From: Streptomyces roseicoloratus
GTDB lineage: Bacteria > Actinomycetota > Actinomycetes > Streptomycetales > Streptomycetaceae
DNA length: 59,717 nucleotides
Assembly: GCF_004117935.1 (NCBI RefSeq)
Contig: NZ_SDOY01000007.1
Coordinates: 1-59,717, forward strand
Reading direction: 5' to 3'
Shown here piece after piece: positions 43,526-50,783 of this stretch; position 1 is the first letter of the stretch; each line of letters opens with the position of its first letter. Under the pieces are notes generated by a model, which made no database searches, was not told the DNA's origin, and saw only the letters and a list, made by a program, of their open reading frames with translations. The translations under genes and the position numbers were made by a program.

Positions 43526-44041
43526 TCACTCCAACTCGTCGTACGCGTCCAGGAAGCCGAGTCCGGAGCCGCTGCCGACGCGGGTCGCGAAGTCCTCGCG
43601 GCGATGGCCGCCGGTGACCTGCACCCAGACGGTGACCTCGCCGGTCGCGCTGTCCCGTACGCCCCAGTCCTGGGCGAGCGCGCTGATGATGTTCAGCCCC
43701 CGGCCGCCGCGCGCGGTGACCGACGGCGTGGCCGGAACAGGGCGGGTGGGACCGCCGCCGTCCGTCACCTCCACCACGAGTCCGCCCGCCCGGTCGACGC
43801 TCCAGGCCGCCCGTACGTCACCGTCGCCCATGTCCGCGCAGCCCAGCGGTCTGCCGTGCCGGCAGGCATTGCTCAGCAATTCGGAAAGGATCAGTACCGC
43901 GTCGTCGACGACCGAATCGGCCATGCCGCTGCGGCTCAACTGCTCCCGCATCCGGTGCCGCGCCTGCCCCACGCCCGCAGGGCCATGGGGAACGGCCATG
44001 CTCGACGACGTGGGCACCTCCTGTGCCACCACCAACGCCAC
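43526..44041 (-). CDS. RsbW-like ATP-binding regulator (second)
   Basis: A 171-residue GHKL-family protein. The N box is LILSELLSNACRHG near residue 70, and EVTDGGGPTRP plus GGRGLNIISALAQDWGV form the ATP lid. The start is the GTG at 44041: AAAGGAGG lies 8 nt upstream, which beats other in-frame starts. It is likely an anti-sigma or anti-anti-sigma kinase; no sigma gene is next to it. The divergence from the RsbW-like protein at 35960 suggests different partners. Confidence 0.85.
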   Translation of the reverse strand: MALVVAQEVPTSSSMAVPHGPAGVGQARHRMREQLSRSGMADSVVDDAVLILSELLSNACRHGRPLGCADMGDGDVRAAWSVDRAGGLVVEVTDGGGPTRPVPATPSVTARGGRGLNIISALAQDWGVRDSATGEVTVWVQVTGGHRREDFATRVGSGSGLGFLDAYDELE

Positions 44042-44267
44042 CCCCGAGACCTCCTTTGCCCCACGCCACGAGGTGAATGCCCCGATGGCCTGCACCGGAA
44101 ACCGGCCAGTAGGACTCCGGTGACGCACTCGTGACGATCGCGTACGTCCCGAACGCGCCGGTGCACACCCCGCACGCCCGTGACGAGCGGTGCAAATGGG
44201 GCGAGCGGGCCTCAATGGGCGACCGTGACGGGCTCGGCAGAGCTCGACGGGCGAAGGCGACGGGTCT

Positions 44268-45140
44268 CTAGAGGCGCCCCAATTGGGACAGGACCTGCTT
44301 CGGACGGTTCGTGATGATCGCGTCCACGCCGAGCCGCTCGCACAGTTCGACGTCCTCCGGCTCGTCCACGGTCCAGACGTGGACCTGGTGGCCGGCCTTC
44401 TGGAGCCGCAGGATCACGGCGGGGTGGTGGCGCACGATCCGGATCGAGGGGCCGGCGATCCGCGCGCCGGCCGGAAGCCGTCCGTCGCGCAGCCGCGGGG
44501 ACACGAACTGGGAGAGCGAGACCGTGGGCAGCGTCGGCGCGGCCTTCGCGATGCGGTGCAGCGAACGGGCCGAGAAGCTCATGACGCGGACCGGCGACTC
44601 CTCGGGGGCGGCGGGCGCGGCGAGACCGAAGCGGTCGAGGAGCTGCAGCAGCTTCTCCTCCACCTGCCCGGCCCAGCGGGTGGGGTGCTTGGTCTCGATG
44701 GCCAGTTCTATGTGCCGGCCGGTGTCGGAGACCAGCTCCAGGAGGCGTTCGAGGGTGAGGACGGAGGTGGCCTCGGGGTCGGTCCGGCCGGCGGTCCGGT
44801 CGCCGCTTCGGTCGCCGGTCCGGTCGCCGGTTCGGTCGGGGCTCTCGACGGCTTCGTCGCGGCCCTTCCAGGTGCCGAAGTCGAGCGCGGCGAGGTCGGC
44901 GAGCTCCAGGGCGGAGACGGCGCCCTTGCCGTTGGAGGTGCGGTTGACGCGGCGGTCGTGGACACAGACCAGGTGGCCGTCGGCGGTGAGCCGGACGTCG
45001 CACTCCAGGGCGTCGGCGCCGTCCTCGATGGCCTTCACGTAGGCGGCCAGGGTGTGCTCGGGGGCGTCCTCGGAGGCGCCGCGGTGGGCGACCACCTGGA
45101 CGGCGGCGCGGCGGTTCGGCTGCAGCGGTACGTGGGTCAC
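44268..45140 (-). CDS. Glycerophosphodiester phosphodiesterase
   Basis: A 290-residue TIM-barrel enzyme that hydrolyses glycerophosphodiesters to glycerol-3-phosphate. VVAHRGASEDAPEHTLAAYVKAIEDGADALECDVRLTADGHLVCVHD holds the catalytic HRG, the metal ligands E and D and the second His. The C-terminus HVWTVDEPEDVELCERLGVDAIITNRP is the family ending. An insertion at residues about 100-120 is a 4-residue repeat (DRTGDRTGDRSGDRT). No signal peptide is seen, so it acts in the cytoplasm. The GTG start is 6 nt after TACCAT. Confidence 0.92.
   Translation of the reverse strand: MTHVPLQPNRRAAVQVVAHRGASEDAPEHTLAAYVKAIEDGADALECDVRLTADGHLVCVHDRRVNRTSNGKGAVSALELADLAALDFGTWKGRDEAVESPDRTGDRTGDRSGDRTAGRTDPEATSVLTLERLLELVSDTGRHIELAIETKHPTRWAGQVEEKLLQLLDRFGLAAPAAPEESPVRVMSFSARSLHRIAKAAPTLPTVSLSQFVSPRLRDGRLPAGARIAGPSIRIVRHHPAVILRLQKAGHQVHVWTVDEPEDVELCERLGVDAIITNRPKQVLSQLGRL
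44781..44840. repeat. 12-bp tandem repeat in the phosphodiesterase gene
   Basis: Four to five imperfect 12-bp units (GGTCCGGTCGCC-like on the plus strand) encode the DRTG repeats. Confidence 0.7.
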
Positions 45141-45146
45141 CGCGTC

Positions 45147-45152
45147 ATGGTA
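45147..45152 (-). promoter_or_regulatory. -10 hexamer TACCAT, leaderless promoter of the phosphodiesterase
   Basis: TACCAT, then 6 nt, then GTG, on the minus strand. The ATG that overlaps it reads only three codons. Confidence 0.5.
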
Positions 45153-45295
45153 CGGGTGTCTGTTATCGCCCCATATAAAGATAGTGGGTGCCGCACACAG
45201 GTCCGGCTTACAGTGGCCTGACGTGCTGTGGGAAAAGCTGACCACAGCGACCGTGCAATCCGTGCGACGGTCGGAGAGTGAGCGAGGAGAGAGCT

Positions 45296-46885
45296 GTGAG
45301 CACCGAGAACGAGGGCGCGGCGGTTCCGGCGGACCAGGGTGCCCCGTCCACGCCTCCCACGCCTCCGGCCACGCCTGCCACCCCGCCCGCCCCTGCCGCC
45401 CCGCCGTCCGCGCCGCCGGCGCAGCCGCCCGCCACCACCCAGGAGCCGATCCCGGCGGAACCTGCGGCAGCGACCCAGCAGCCGACCCCGGCTCCCACCC
45501 CGGCCCCGACCTCGGCCCCGGCCCCGCCCCCCGCCTCCGAGCAGCCGACGGCGATCCAGGCTCCGCTGACGGAGACGACGGCCCCCCTGCCCCCGACCTC
45601 CCAGCCCACCCCCGCCCAGGCTCAGACCGCCGCCCAGGCCCCCGCCCCCGCACACGACCATGCCCACGCCCACGCCCCGGCCCCGGCGGCGGGCGGATGG
45701 CCCCCGGCCCCGCCCGCGACCCCGGCCTGGGGCGCGCCGGCGGCGCCCGTCCCGGAGGCGCCGCGCAAGCGCGGCGGCGGTCTGGTGGCGGCCGTCCTCG
45801 TGGCGGCCCTGGTGGCCGGCGGTGTCGGCGGGGGCATCGGTTACTGGGCGGCGTCGCAGCGCGACGACTCCGCCGCCTCGACCACGGTCTCGTCGGGCGA
45901 CGCGCCCTCCTCCTTCAAGCGGGACCCGGGCACGGTGGCGGCGATCGCCGCGAAGGCGCTGCCGAGCGTGGTGACCATCCAGGCGAAGTCGGGCGGTGTG
46001 GAAGGCGAGGGCGGCACGGGCACGGGCTTCGTCTACGACAAGGAAGGCCACATCGTCACCAACAACCACGTGGTGGCGTCGGCGGCGGAGGGCGGCACGC
46101 TCTCCGCGACGTTCTCGAACGGCAAGACGTACGACGCGGAGGTCGTGGGCCGGGCCGAGGGCTACGACGTGGCGGTGCTGAAGCTGAAGAACGCGCCCGG
46201 GAACCTGACGCCGCTGCCGCTGGGCGACTCGGACAAGGTCGCGGTCGGCGATTCGACGATCGCGATCGGCGCGCCGTTCGGCCTGTCGAACACGGTCACC
46301 ACGGGCATCATCAGCGCCAAGAACCGCCCGGTCGCCTCGGGCGACGGGGCCGGCGGCAAGAACTCGTACATGAGCGCGCTGCAGACGGACGCCTCGATCA
46401 ACCCGGGCAACTCCGGCGGCCCGCTGCTCGACGCGAGCGGCGCGGTGATCGGCATCAACTCGGCGATCCAGTCGACGGGCAGCGGCTTCGGCCAGTCCCA
46501 GGCGGGCTCGATCGGCCTGGGCTTCGCCATCCCGGTGAACCAGGCCAAGAACGTCGCCGAGCAGCTGATCAAGACGGGCAAGCCGGTCTACCCGGTCATC
46601 GGCGCGGTGGTGAACATGCAGGACCGGGGCGAGGGCGCGACGATCGCGGAGCAGGGCACCGGCGGCACCCCGTCCATCACGCCGAACGGCCCCGCGGCGA
46701 AGGCGGGCCTGAAGCCGGGCGACGTGATCACCGGCTTCGGCGACCACCAGATCGACAGCGGCCCCACCCTGATCAGCGAGATCTGGACCCACCAGCCCGG
46801 CGACTCCGTCAAGATCACCTACGAACGGGCCGGCAAGCCCGCCACCACCACGGTCACCCTCGGCGAACGCACCGGCGACAACTGA
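45296..46885 (+). CDS. Membrane-anchored HtrA/DegP-type serine protease
   Basis: A 529-residue protein. The first 160 residues are a Pro/Ala/Thr-rich cytoplasmic tail. One helix follows (GGGLVAAVLVAALVAGGVGGGIGYW), then an extracytoplasmic trypsin-like domain with His in HIVTNNHVV, Asp in GYDVAVLKL and Ser in INPGNSGGPLLD. A C-terminal PDZ domain contains GPAAKAGLKPGDVITGFG. The enzyme should degrade misfolded envelope proteins. I start at GTG 45296, with GAGGAGAG 5 nt upstream, rather than at the GTG 18 bases earlier. tRNA-Ser follows. Confidence 0.94.
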   Translation: MSTENEGAAVPADQGAPSTPPTPPATPATPPAPAAPPSAPPAQPPATTQEPIPAEPAAATQQPTPAPTPAPTSAPAPPPASEQPTAIQAPLTETTAPLPPTSQPTPAQAQTAAQAPAPAHDHAHAHAPAPAAGGWPPAPPATPAWGAPAAPVPEAPRKRGGGLVAAVLVAALVAGGVGGGIGYWAASQRDDSAASTTVSSGDAPSSFKRDPGTVAAIAAKALPSVVTIQAKSGGVEGEGGTGTGFVYDKEGHIVTNNHVVASAAEGGTLSATFSNGKTYDAEVVGRAEGYDVAVLKLKNAPGNLTPLPLGDSDKVAVGDSTIAIGAPFGLSNTVTTGIISAKNRPVASGDGAGGKNSYMSALQTDASINPGNSGGPLLDASGAVIGINSAIQSTGSGFGQSQAGSIGLGFAIPVNQAKNVAEQLIKTGKPVYPVIGAVVNMQDRGEGATIAEQGTGGTPSITPNGPAAKAGLKPGDVITGFGDHQIDSGPTLISEIWTHQPGDSVKITYERAGKPATTTVTLGERTGDN

Positions 46886-46989
46886 CCCCACCCGACTCAC
46901 CCGAGCCTTCCCCGCCACCCGCCACCCGCCACCCGGCCTCCGGGAGCCGGTAGGCTGTAGCCGCTCCGCGCCAGGTGGCGCGGGGCGAG

Positions 46990-47074
46990 GGTGGGTTGCC
47001 CGAGCGGCCTAAGGGAACGGTCTTGAAAACCGTCGTGGCGAGAGTCACCGTGGGTTCAAATCCCACACCCACCG
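46990..47074 (+). tRNA. tRNA-Ser (anticodon TGA)
   Basis: An 85-nt class II tRNA. The acceptor stem GGTGGGT pairs with ACCCACC, the anticodon stem ACGGT/ACCGT encloses CTTGAAA with anticodon TGA at 47024-47026, a long variable arm follows, and the T arm is GTGGG-TTCAAAT-CCCAC. CCA is not encoded (GCA follows). It reads UCA and probably other UCN codons. Confidence 0.97.
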
Positions 47075-47083
47075 CACATGTCG

Positions 47084-47118
47084 AAGGCCCCTGACCAGGT
47101 AAATCGGTCGGGGGCCTT
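47084..47118 (+). terminator. Terminator after tRNA-Ser
   Basis: AAGGCCCCTGACC and GGTCGGGGGCCTT form a 13-bp stem with one G-U pair and a 9-nt loop, 10 nt after the tRNA. Confidence 0.85.
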
Positions 47119-47570
47119 GGTGTTTCGCCCTCCTTGGCTGGCCGTCGTTCCCCGGTGCTTCCCGCACGATCGGGCACGGGAGGGGCACGGCGCCTTCTGA
47201 GCCGTTGCTCGGGACGGGGGCGGGGACGGGGGCGGACGTCGGTGGTGGGGGTGCGGGGTGGGTGGAGAGTCGCCGAAACGGTTCTCCTCTTGTGTCGCCC
47301 GGTCTTTCCGGATCCGGCCCGCTGTGGGGCGTGTGAGCTGTGCGTTTGTTGGGAGAAAGGGGGTTTATCTACTTGTCCTCACACTTGAGGGGGAAAGCGG
47401 CACACCTGGGTGGTTCGCCGGGGATTCGGTGGGCAACTCTGATCTTGCGACGTCGAGCACATCGACCGGAGCGGTCGGCCAACTGCCCTGGTCTCGGGAG
47501 TAGTTCACGCATTCAGAGCCGTTGCTCAGTGCTTCGGAATTTCAGAGTTCCAGTTCCTGGAGGAACACAC
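47119..47570. other. Long leader/promoter region of the small secreted protein gene
   Basis: A 450-bp gap with no gene. It becomes less G/C-rich after 47270. The small dyad CCTCA-CACT-TGAGG is at 47377-47390 and the purine-rich GGGAGAAAGGGGG precedes it. The last 40 bp carry the GGAGGAA ribosome site. A long untranslated leader or complex promoter is likely. Confidence 0.4.
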
Positions 47571-47876
47571 ATGGCAAGCATCCGTACCGCCCGCGTTCTC
47601 GCCGCTGCCGCCGCCCTGCCCCTCACCGCCGCGCTCTTCGCGGGAGTGGCTCAGGCCGACAACGGTGGATTCGCGAACGACGGATCGAATGCGAGCGTCG
47701 CCACGATCATCGGCAGCGGTGTCGGCGGCAACAACAACGGCAACTCCACCACCACCCAGCAGGTGGCGACCGGTTCCGGCGCCTCCAACCAGAACAACAC
47801 CGCGAGCGTGAACGGCTCCGCGCTCACCCACATCGACCAGTCCAACGCGGTGGTCAACTTCTTTCCATGGTGGTAG
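47571..47876 (+). CDS. Small secreted Asn/Ser/Thr-rich protein
   Basis: A 101-residue pre-protein. The signal peptide (MASIRTARVLAAAAALPLTA...) ends at AQA. The mature 72 residues begin DNGGFANDGSNASVATIIGSG, continue VGGNNNGNSTTTQQVATGSG and ASNQNNTASVNGSALTHID, and end QSNAVVNFFPWW. It has no Cys, Lys or Arg and is rich in Asn, Gly, Ser, Thr and Val/Ala alternations, a composition like amyloid-forming surface proteins (chaplins, rodlins, curli), although I see no homology to them. ATG 47571 follows GGAGGAA. It is monocistronic after a long leader; abundant regulated expression is plausible. Confidence 0.8.
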   Translation: MASIRTARVLAAAAALPLTAALFAGVAQADNGGFANDGSNASVATIIGSGVGGNNNGNSTTTQQVATGSGASNQNNTASVNGSALTHIDQSNAVVNFFPWW

Positions 47877-47895
47877 CCGGCCCGACGGGGGGACT

Positions 47896-48033
47896 GATCG
47901 CGGGGAGCGATCGTGGGGGAGCGGCAGTGAGGGGGCGGTCGCGGGGAGTGCGGTCGTGAGGTCACGGGAATCGTGGTCGTGAGGCGAACGGCGGCCCGGG
48001 CGGCGGTACTTCGGTATCGACGTCCGGGCCGCC
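47896..48033 (+). terminator. Hairpins after the small secreted protein gene
   Basis: GATCGC-GGGGA-GCGATC at 47896-47912 is followed by GGCGGCCCGG (47990-47999) pairing with CCGGGCCGCC (48024-48033), a perfect 10-bp stem. Confidence 0.55.
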
Positions 48034-48154
48034 CTTGCGTGTCCGCGACGGCCCTCGCGTGCCTGCGATGGTTGTGGTGTGTTCGCGACGGTCGTCGTGG
48101 GTGGCTTCGGGCTCGTGCTGTCCGCGGTTCGCGCGCGTGGTGGGGGTGGCGTGT

Positions 48155-48268
48155 GCGGTGACGGTTCCCGTATGCCGTGGCGGTTCCCGTGCGCGGTGAC
48201 GGTTCCGTGTGCGGTGGCTGTTCCCGCGCGCGGTGGCGACCCCCGTACGCGGTCACGGTCCCCGCGCG
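48155..48268. repeat. 19-bp tandem repeat (6 copies), non-coding
   Basis: Six imperfect 18-19-bp units built on GCGGTGACGGTTCCCGTGC fill the gap before the acyl-CoA dehydrogenase operon. Confidence 0.75.
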
Positions 48269-48319
48269 CGGCCACCGGGCCCGTCGCCGTTCTTGACAGA
48301 GGTCCTCGGTCTGAATGAA

Positions 48320-48336
48320 TCTGACGGACAGTCAGA
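48320..48336. promoter_or_regulatory. Operator-like palindrome before the ChsE2-like gene
   Basis: TCTGACGGACAGTCAGA has 6-bp arms (TCTGAC/GTCAGA) around 5 bp. It lies 56 bp before the GTG start of the first acyl-CoA dehydrogenase. The shape fits a TetR-family repressor site, the usual controllers of acyl-CoA catabolism in actinobacteria. Confidence 0.6.
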
Positions 48337-48392
48337 AAATGTGGGAGCCCACGACCGAAGCCCGTCCGTCCTCCTCACGAGAGGCCGTCGCC

Positions 48393-49565
48393 GTGCACCT
48401 CGCCCCGACCGAACGGCAGCTGCGGCTGCGCGCCGAGCTCCGCGCGTACTTCCGCGATCTGATGCCCGACGGCCCGCCCCCGCCCGCCGACTCCGCCGCC
48501 CAGCGCGCCCTGCTGCGCCGCATCGGTGCCGACGGGCTGCTGGGGCTCGGCTGGCCCGAGGAGTACGGCGGGCAGGGCCGCGGGCCCGACGAGCAGTTCG
48601 TCTTCTTCGACGAGGCCTACCGGGCCGGCGCCCCCGTCTCCATGGTCACCCTCAACACCGTCGGCCCCACCCTGATGAAGTACGGGACCGACGAGCAGAA
48701 GGCGGCCTTCCTGCCCGGCATCCTCCGCGGCGAGACCGTCTTCGCCATCGGCTACAGCGAGCCCGAGGCCGGCACCGACCTCGCCTCCCTCCGCACCCGC
48801 GCCGTACGCGACGGGGACTCCTGGCTGGTCGACGGGCAGAAGGTCTTCACCTCCAACGCCCAGAACGCCGACTGGATCTGGCTGGCCTGCCGCACCGACA
48901 GCGACCCCGGCACCCCGCGCCACCGCGGCATCTCCATCGTCCTGGTCCCCACCGACGCCCCGGGCTTCTCGTGGACGCCCATCGAGACCGTCGGCGGTCT
49001 GACCACCACGGCCACCTCCTACGACTCCGTCCGCGTGCCGCTCGGCAACCTCGTCGGCCCCGAGCACGGCGGCTGGGGACTCATCACCAACCAGCTCAAC
49101 CACGAACGGGTCGCCCTCGCCGCGATCGGCATGCAGGCCGAGGACTTCTACGCGGCCGCCCTGCGCTCCGCCCGTAACCCCGATCCCGTGACCGGCGCAC
49201 GCCGGATCGACGAGCCCTGGATACGGATCCGCGCCGCCGAGGCCCACGCCCGGCTCGCGGCGACCCGCCTGCTCAACTGGCGTCTGGTCGGGGACGTGGG
49301 CGCCGGTCGGCTGGGGCCGGGCGACGCGAGCGGCGTGAAGTTCGCGGGCACGGAATCCGCGGTCGAGGTGTACCGCATGTGCCAGGAGATCGCGGGCCCG
49401 GCCGCACTGGTCCGAGCGGGTTCGCCGGGCGCCTTCGACGGCGGCGAACTCGAACGCATGAACCGGGCCGCCCAGATCAACACCTTCGGCGGCGGCGTGA
49501 GCGAGGTGCAGCGCGAGATCGTCGCGACGATGCGGCTCGGCATGAAGGGAAGGGGGCGCCGATGA
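48393..49565 (+). CDS. Acyl-CoA dehydrogenase, ChsE2/FadE29-like
   Basis: A 390-residue flavin enzyme. HLAPTERQLRLRAELRAYFRDL, FAIGYSEPEAGTDLASLRT, DGQKVFTSNAQNADWIWLACRTD, the VPLGNLVGPEHGGWGLITNQLNHERV segment and the C-terminal INTFGGGVSEVQREIVATMRLGM follow FadE29 (ChsE2) of Mycobacterium closely. That protein forms a heterotetramer with FadE28 to oxidise a three-carbon steroid side-chain CoA ester. I use GTG 48393 (GAGAGG site, VHLAPTERQ start); an ATG at 48315 in frame would place the operator palindrome inside the coding region. It is first in an operon whose five genes overlap or nearly touch. Confidence 0.88.
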   Translation: MHLAPTERQLRLRAELRAYFRDLMPDGPPPPADSAAQRALLRRIGADGLLGLGWPEEYGGQGRGPDEQFVFFDEAYRAGAPVSMVTLNTVGPTLMKYGTDEQKAAFLPGILRGETVFAIGYSEPEAGTDLASLRTRAVRDGDSWLVDGQKVFTSNAQNADWIWLACRTDSDPGTPRHRGISIVLVPTDAPGFSWTPIETVGGLTTTATSYDSVRVPLGNLVGPEHGGWGLITNQLNHERVALAAIGMQAEDFYAAALRSARNPDPVTGARRIDEPWIRIRAAEAHARLAATRLLNWRLVGDVGAGRLGPGDASGVKFAGTESAVEVYRMCQEIAGPAALVRAGSPGAFDGGELERMNRAAQINTFGGGVSEVQREIVATMRLGMKGRGRR

Positions 49566-50782
49566 GCGGCGCGGACGGCACCAGGGCAAGCCAAGAGGCC
49601 GTCGACGACGCGCTGTTCGAGCGGATCAGGGCGTACGAAGGGCGGCCGACGTCCAACGCCTCCGTCGGCAAGGACCCCGTCAACCTGCCCATGATCCGCC
49701 ACTGGTGCGAGGCCATGGGCGACACCGACCCCGCGTACCGAGGGCCCGATGCCGTCGCGCCGCCCACCATGCTCCAGGCGTGGACCATGGGCGGCCTCTC
49801 CGGGCATCCCGACCGCTCCGGGGCCTACGAGGAGCTGTCCGCCCTCCTCGACGACGCCGGGTTCACCTCGATCGTCGCCACCGACTGCGAGCAGGAGTAC
49901 CTGCGACCGCTGCGACCCGGTGACCTGATCACCTTCGACGCCGTCATCGAGGCGGTCTCGCCGCGCAAGACCACCAAGCTCGGCGCCGGGTACTTCATCA
50001 CCACGCGCATGGACGTACGGGCCGGCGGCGTACTCGCCGGGACCCATCGCTTCCGCGTCCTCAAGTACGCACCGACCCGGCAGCCCCCGTCTGCCGGCGA
50101 GTCCCAGTCGGTAGTCCGGCAGCCCCCGTCCGCCGGCGAGTCCCAGTCGGTAGTCCGGCAGTCCCCGTCCGCCGGTGAGTCCCCGTCGGCCCAGCAGTTC
50201 ACACCCGTCCGTGGGTCCCGGTCGGTCCGGCGGTCTCCCCAGGCTCATCCGTCCCCGCAGGCTCATCCGTCTCCGCCGGCTCGTCCGTCTCCGCCGGCTC
50301 GTCGGTCCGAGGAGCCTCGCCAGGTCGGGCGGCCCCGGACGTCCGAAAAGCCCCGGCAGCCCGAGCGGGACCATGAGCGGCCCCGGCGGCCGCGGCCCGT
50401 GATCAACCGCGACAACGCGGGCTTCTGGGCGGGTGTCGCGGAGCACCGCCTGCTGATCCAGAGCTGCGCCGGTTGCTCGACCCCGCGTTTCCCCTGGCTG
50501 CCCGGCTGCAACGCCTGCGGCTCGCAGGAGTGGGACACCGTCGAGGCGAGCGGCGAGGGGACCGTCTACTCGTACGTGGTGATGCACCACCCGCCCTTCC
50601 CCGCCTTCGAGCCGCCCTACGCGGTCGGGCTGATCGAACTCGCCGAAGGCGTGCGGATGGTCAGCAACGTCGTCGGCGTGCCGTACGACAAGGTACGGAT
50701 CGGGATGCCGGTGCGGCTGGAGTTCCTGCGCGTGGACGAGGACCTCGAACTCCCCGTCTTCCGCGCGGGAGGAGAGGGCTGA
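49562..50782 (+). CDS. ChsH2-like fusion: MaoC hydratase domain plus DUF35 OB-fold
   Basis: A 406-residue protein. Residues 1-165 are a MaoC-like hot-dog domain (MIRHWCEAMGDTDPAY, PTMLQAWTM, YLRPLRPGDLITFDAVIE). Residues about 285-405 are a DUF35 domain: a zinc ribbon (CAGCSTPRFPWLPGCNACGS) and OB fold. This is the layout of ChsH2, which pairs with ChsH1 to hydrate the enoyl-CoA and docks the Ltp2 aldolase through DUF35. The 115-residue linker is a Pro/Ser/Arg-rich repeat array not expected in the family. ATGA overlap with the previous gene. Confidence 0.88.
   Translation: MSGADGTRASQEAVDDALFERIRAYEGRPTSNASVGKDPVNLPMIRHWCEAMGDTDPAYRGPDAVAPPTMLQAWTMGGLSGHPDRSGAYEELSALLDDAGFTSIVATDCEQEYLRPLRPGDLITFDAVIEAVSPRKTTKLGAGYFITTRMDVRAGGVLAGTHRFRVLKYAPTRQPPSAGESQSVVRQPPSAGESQSVVRQSPSAGESPSAQQFTPVRGSRSVRRSPQAHPSPQAHPSPPARPSPPARRSEEPRQVGRPRTSEKPRQPERDHERPRRPRPVINRDNAGFWAGVAEHRLLIQSCAGCSTPRFPWLPGCNACGSQEWDTVEASGEGTVYSYVVMHHPPFPAFEPPYAVGLIELAEGVRMVSNVVGVPYDKVRIGMPVRLEFLRVDEDLELPVFRAGGEG
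50078..50307 (+). repeat. 39-bp and 18-bp tandem repeats in the ChsH2-like linker
   Basis: Nearly three copies of a 39-bp unit (RQPPSAGESQSVV) are followed, after 45 bp, by four copies of an 18-bp unit (PQAHPS/PPARPS). All are in frame between the MaoC and DUF35 domains. Confidence 0.88.
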
Positions 50783-50783
50783 C

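Noticed and set aside
48155..48268. Possible CRISPR-like array because of regularly spaced similar units.
   Set aside because: The units are contiguous and imperfect with no spacers, and no cas genes exist nearby.
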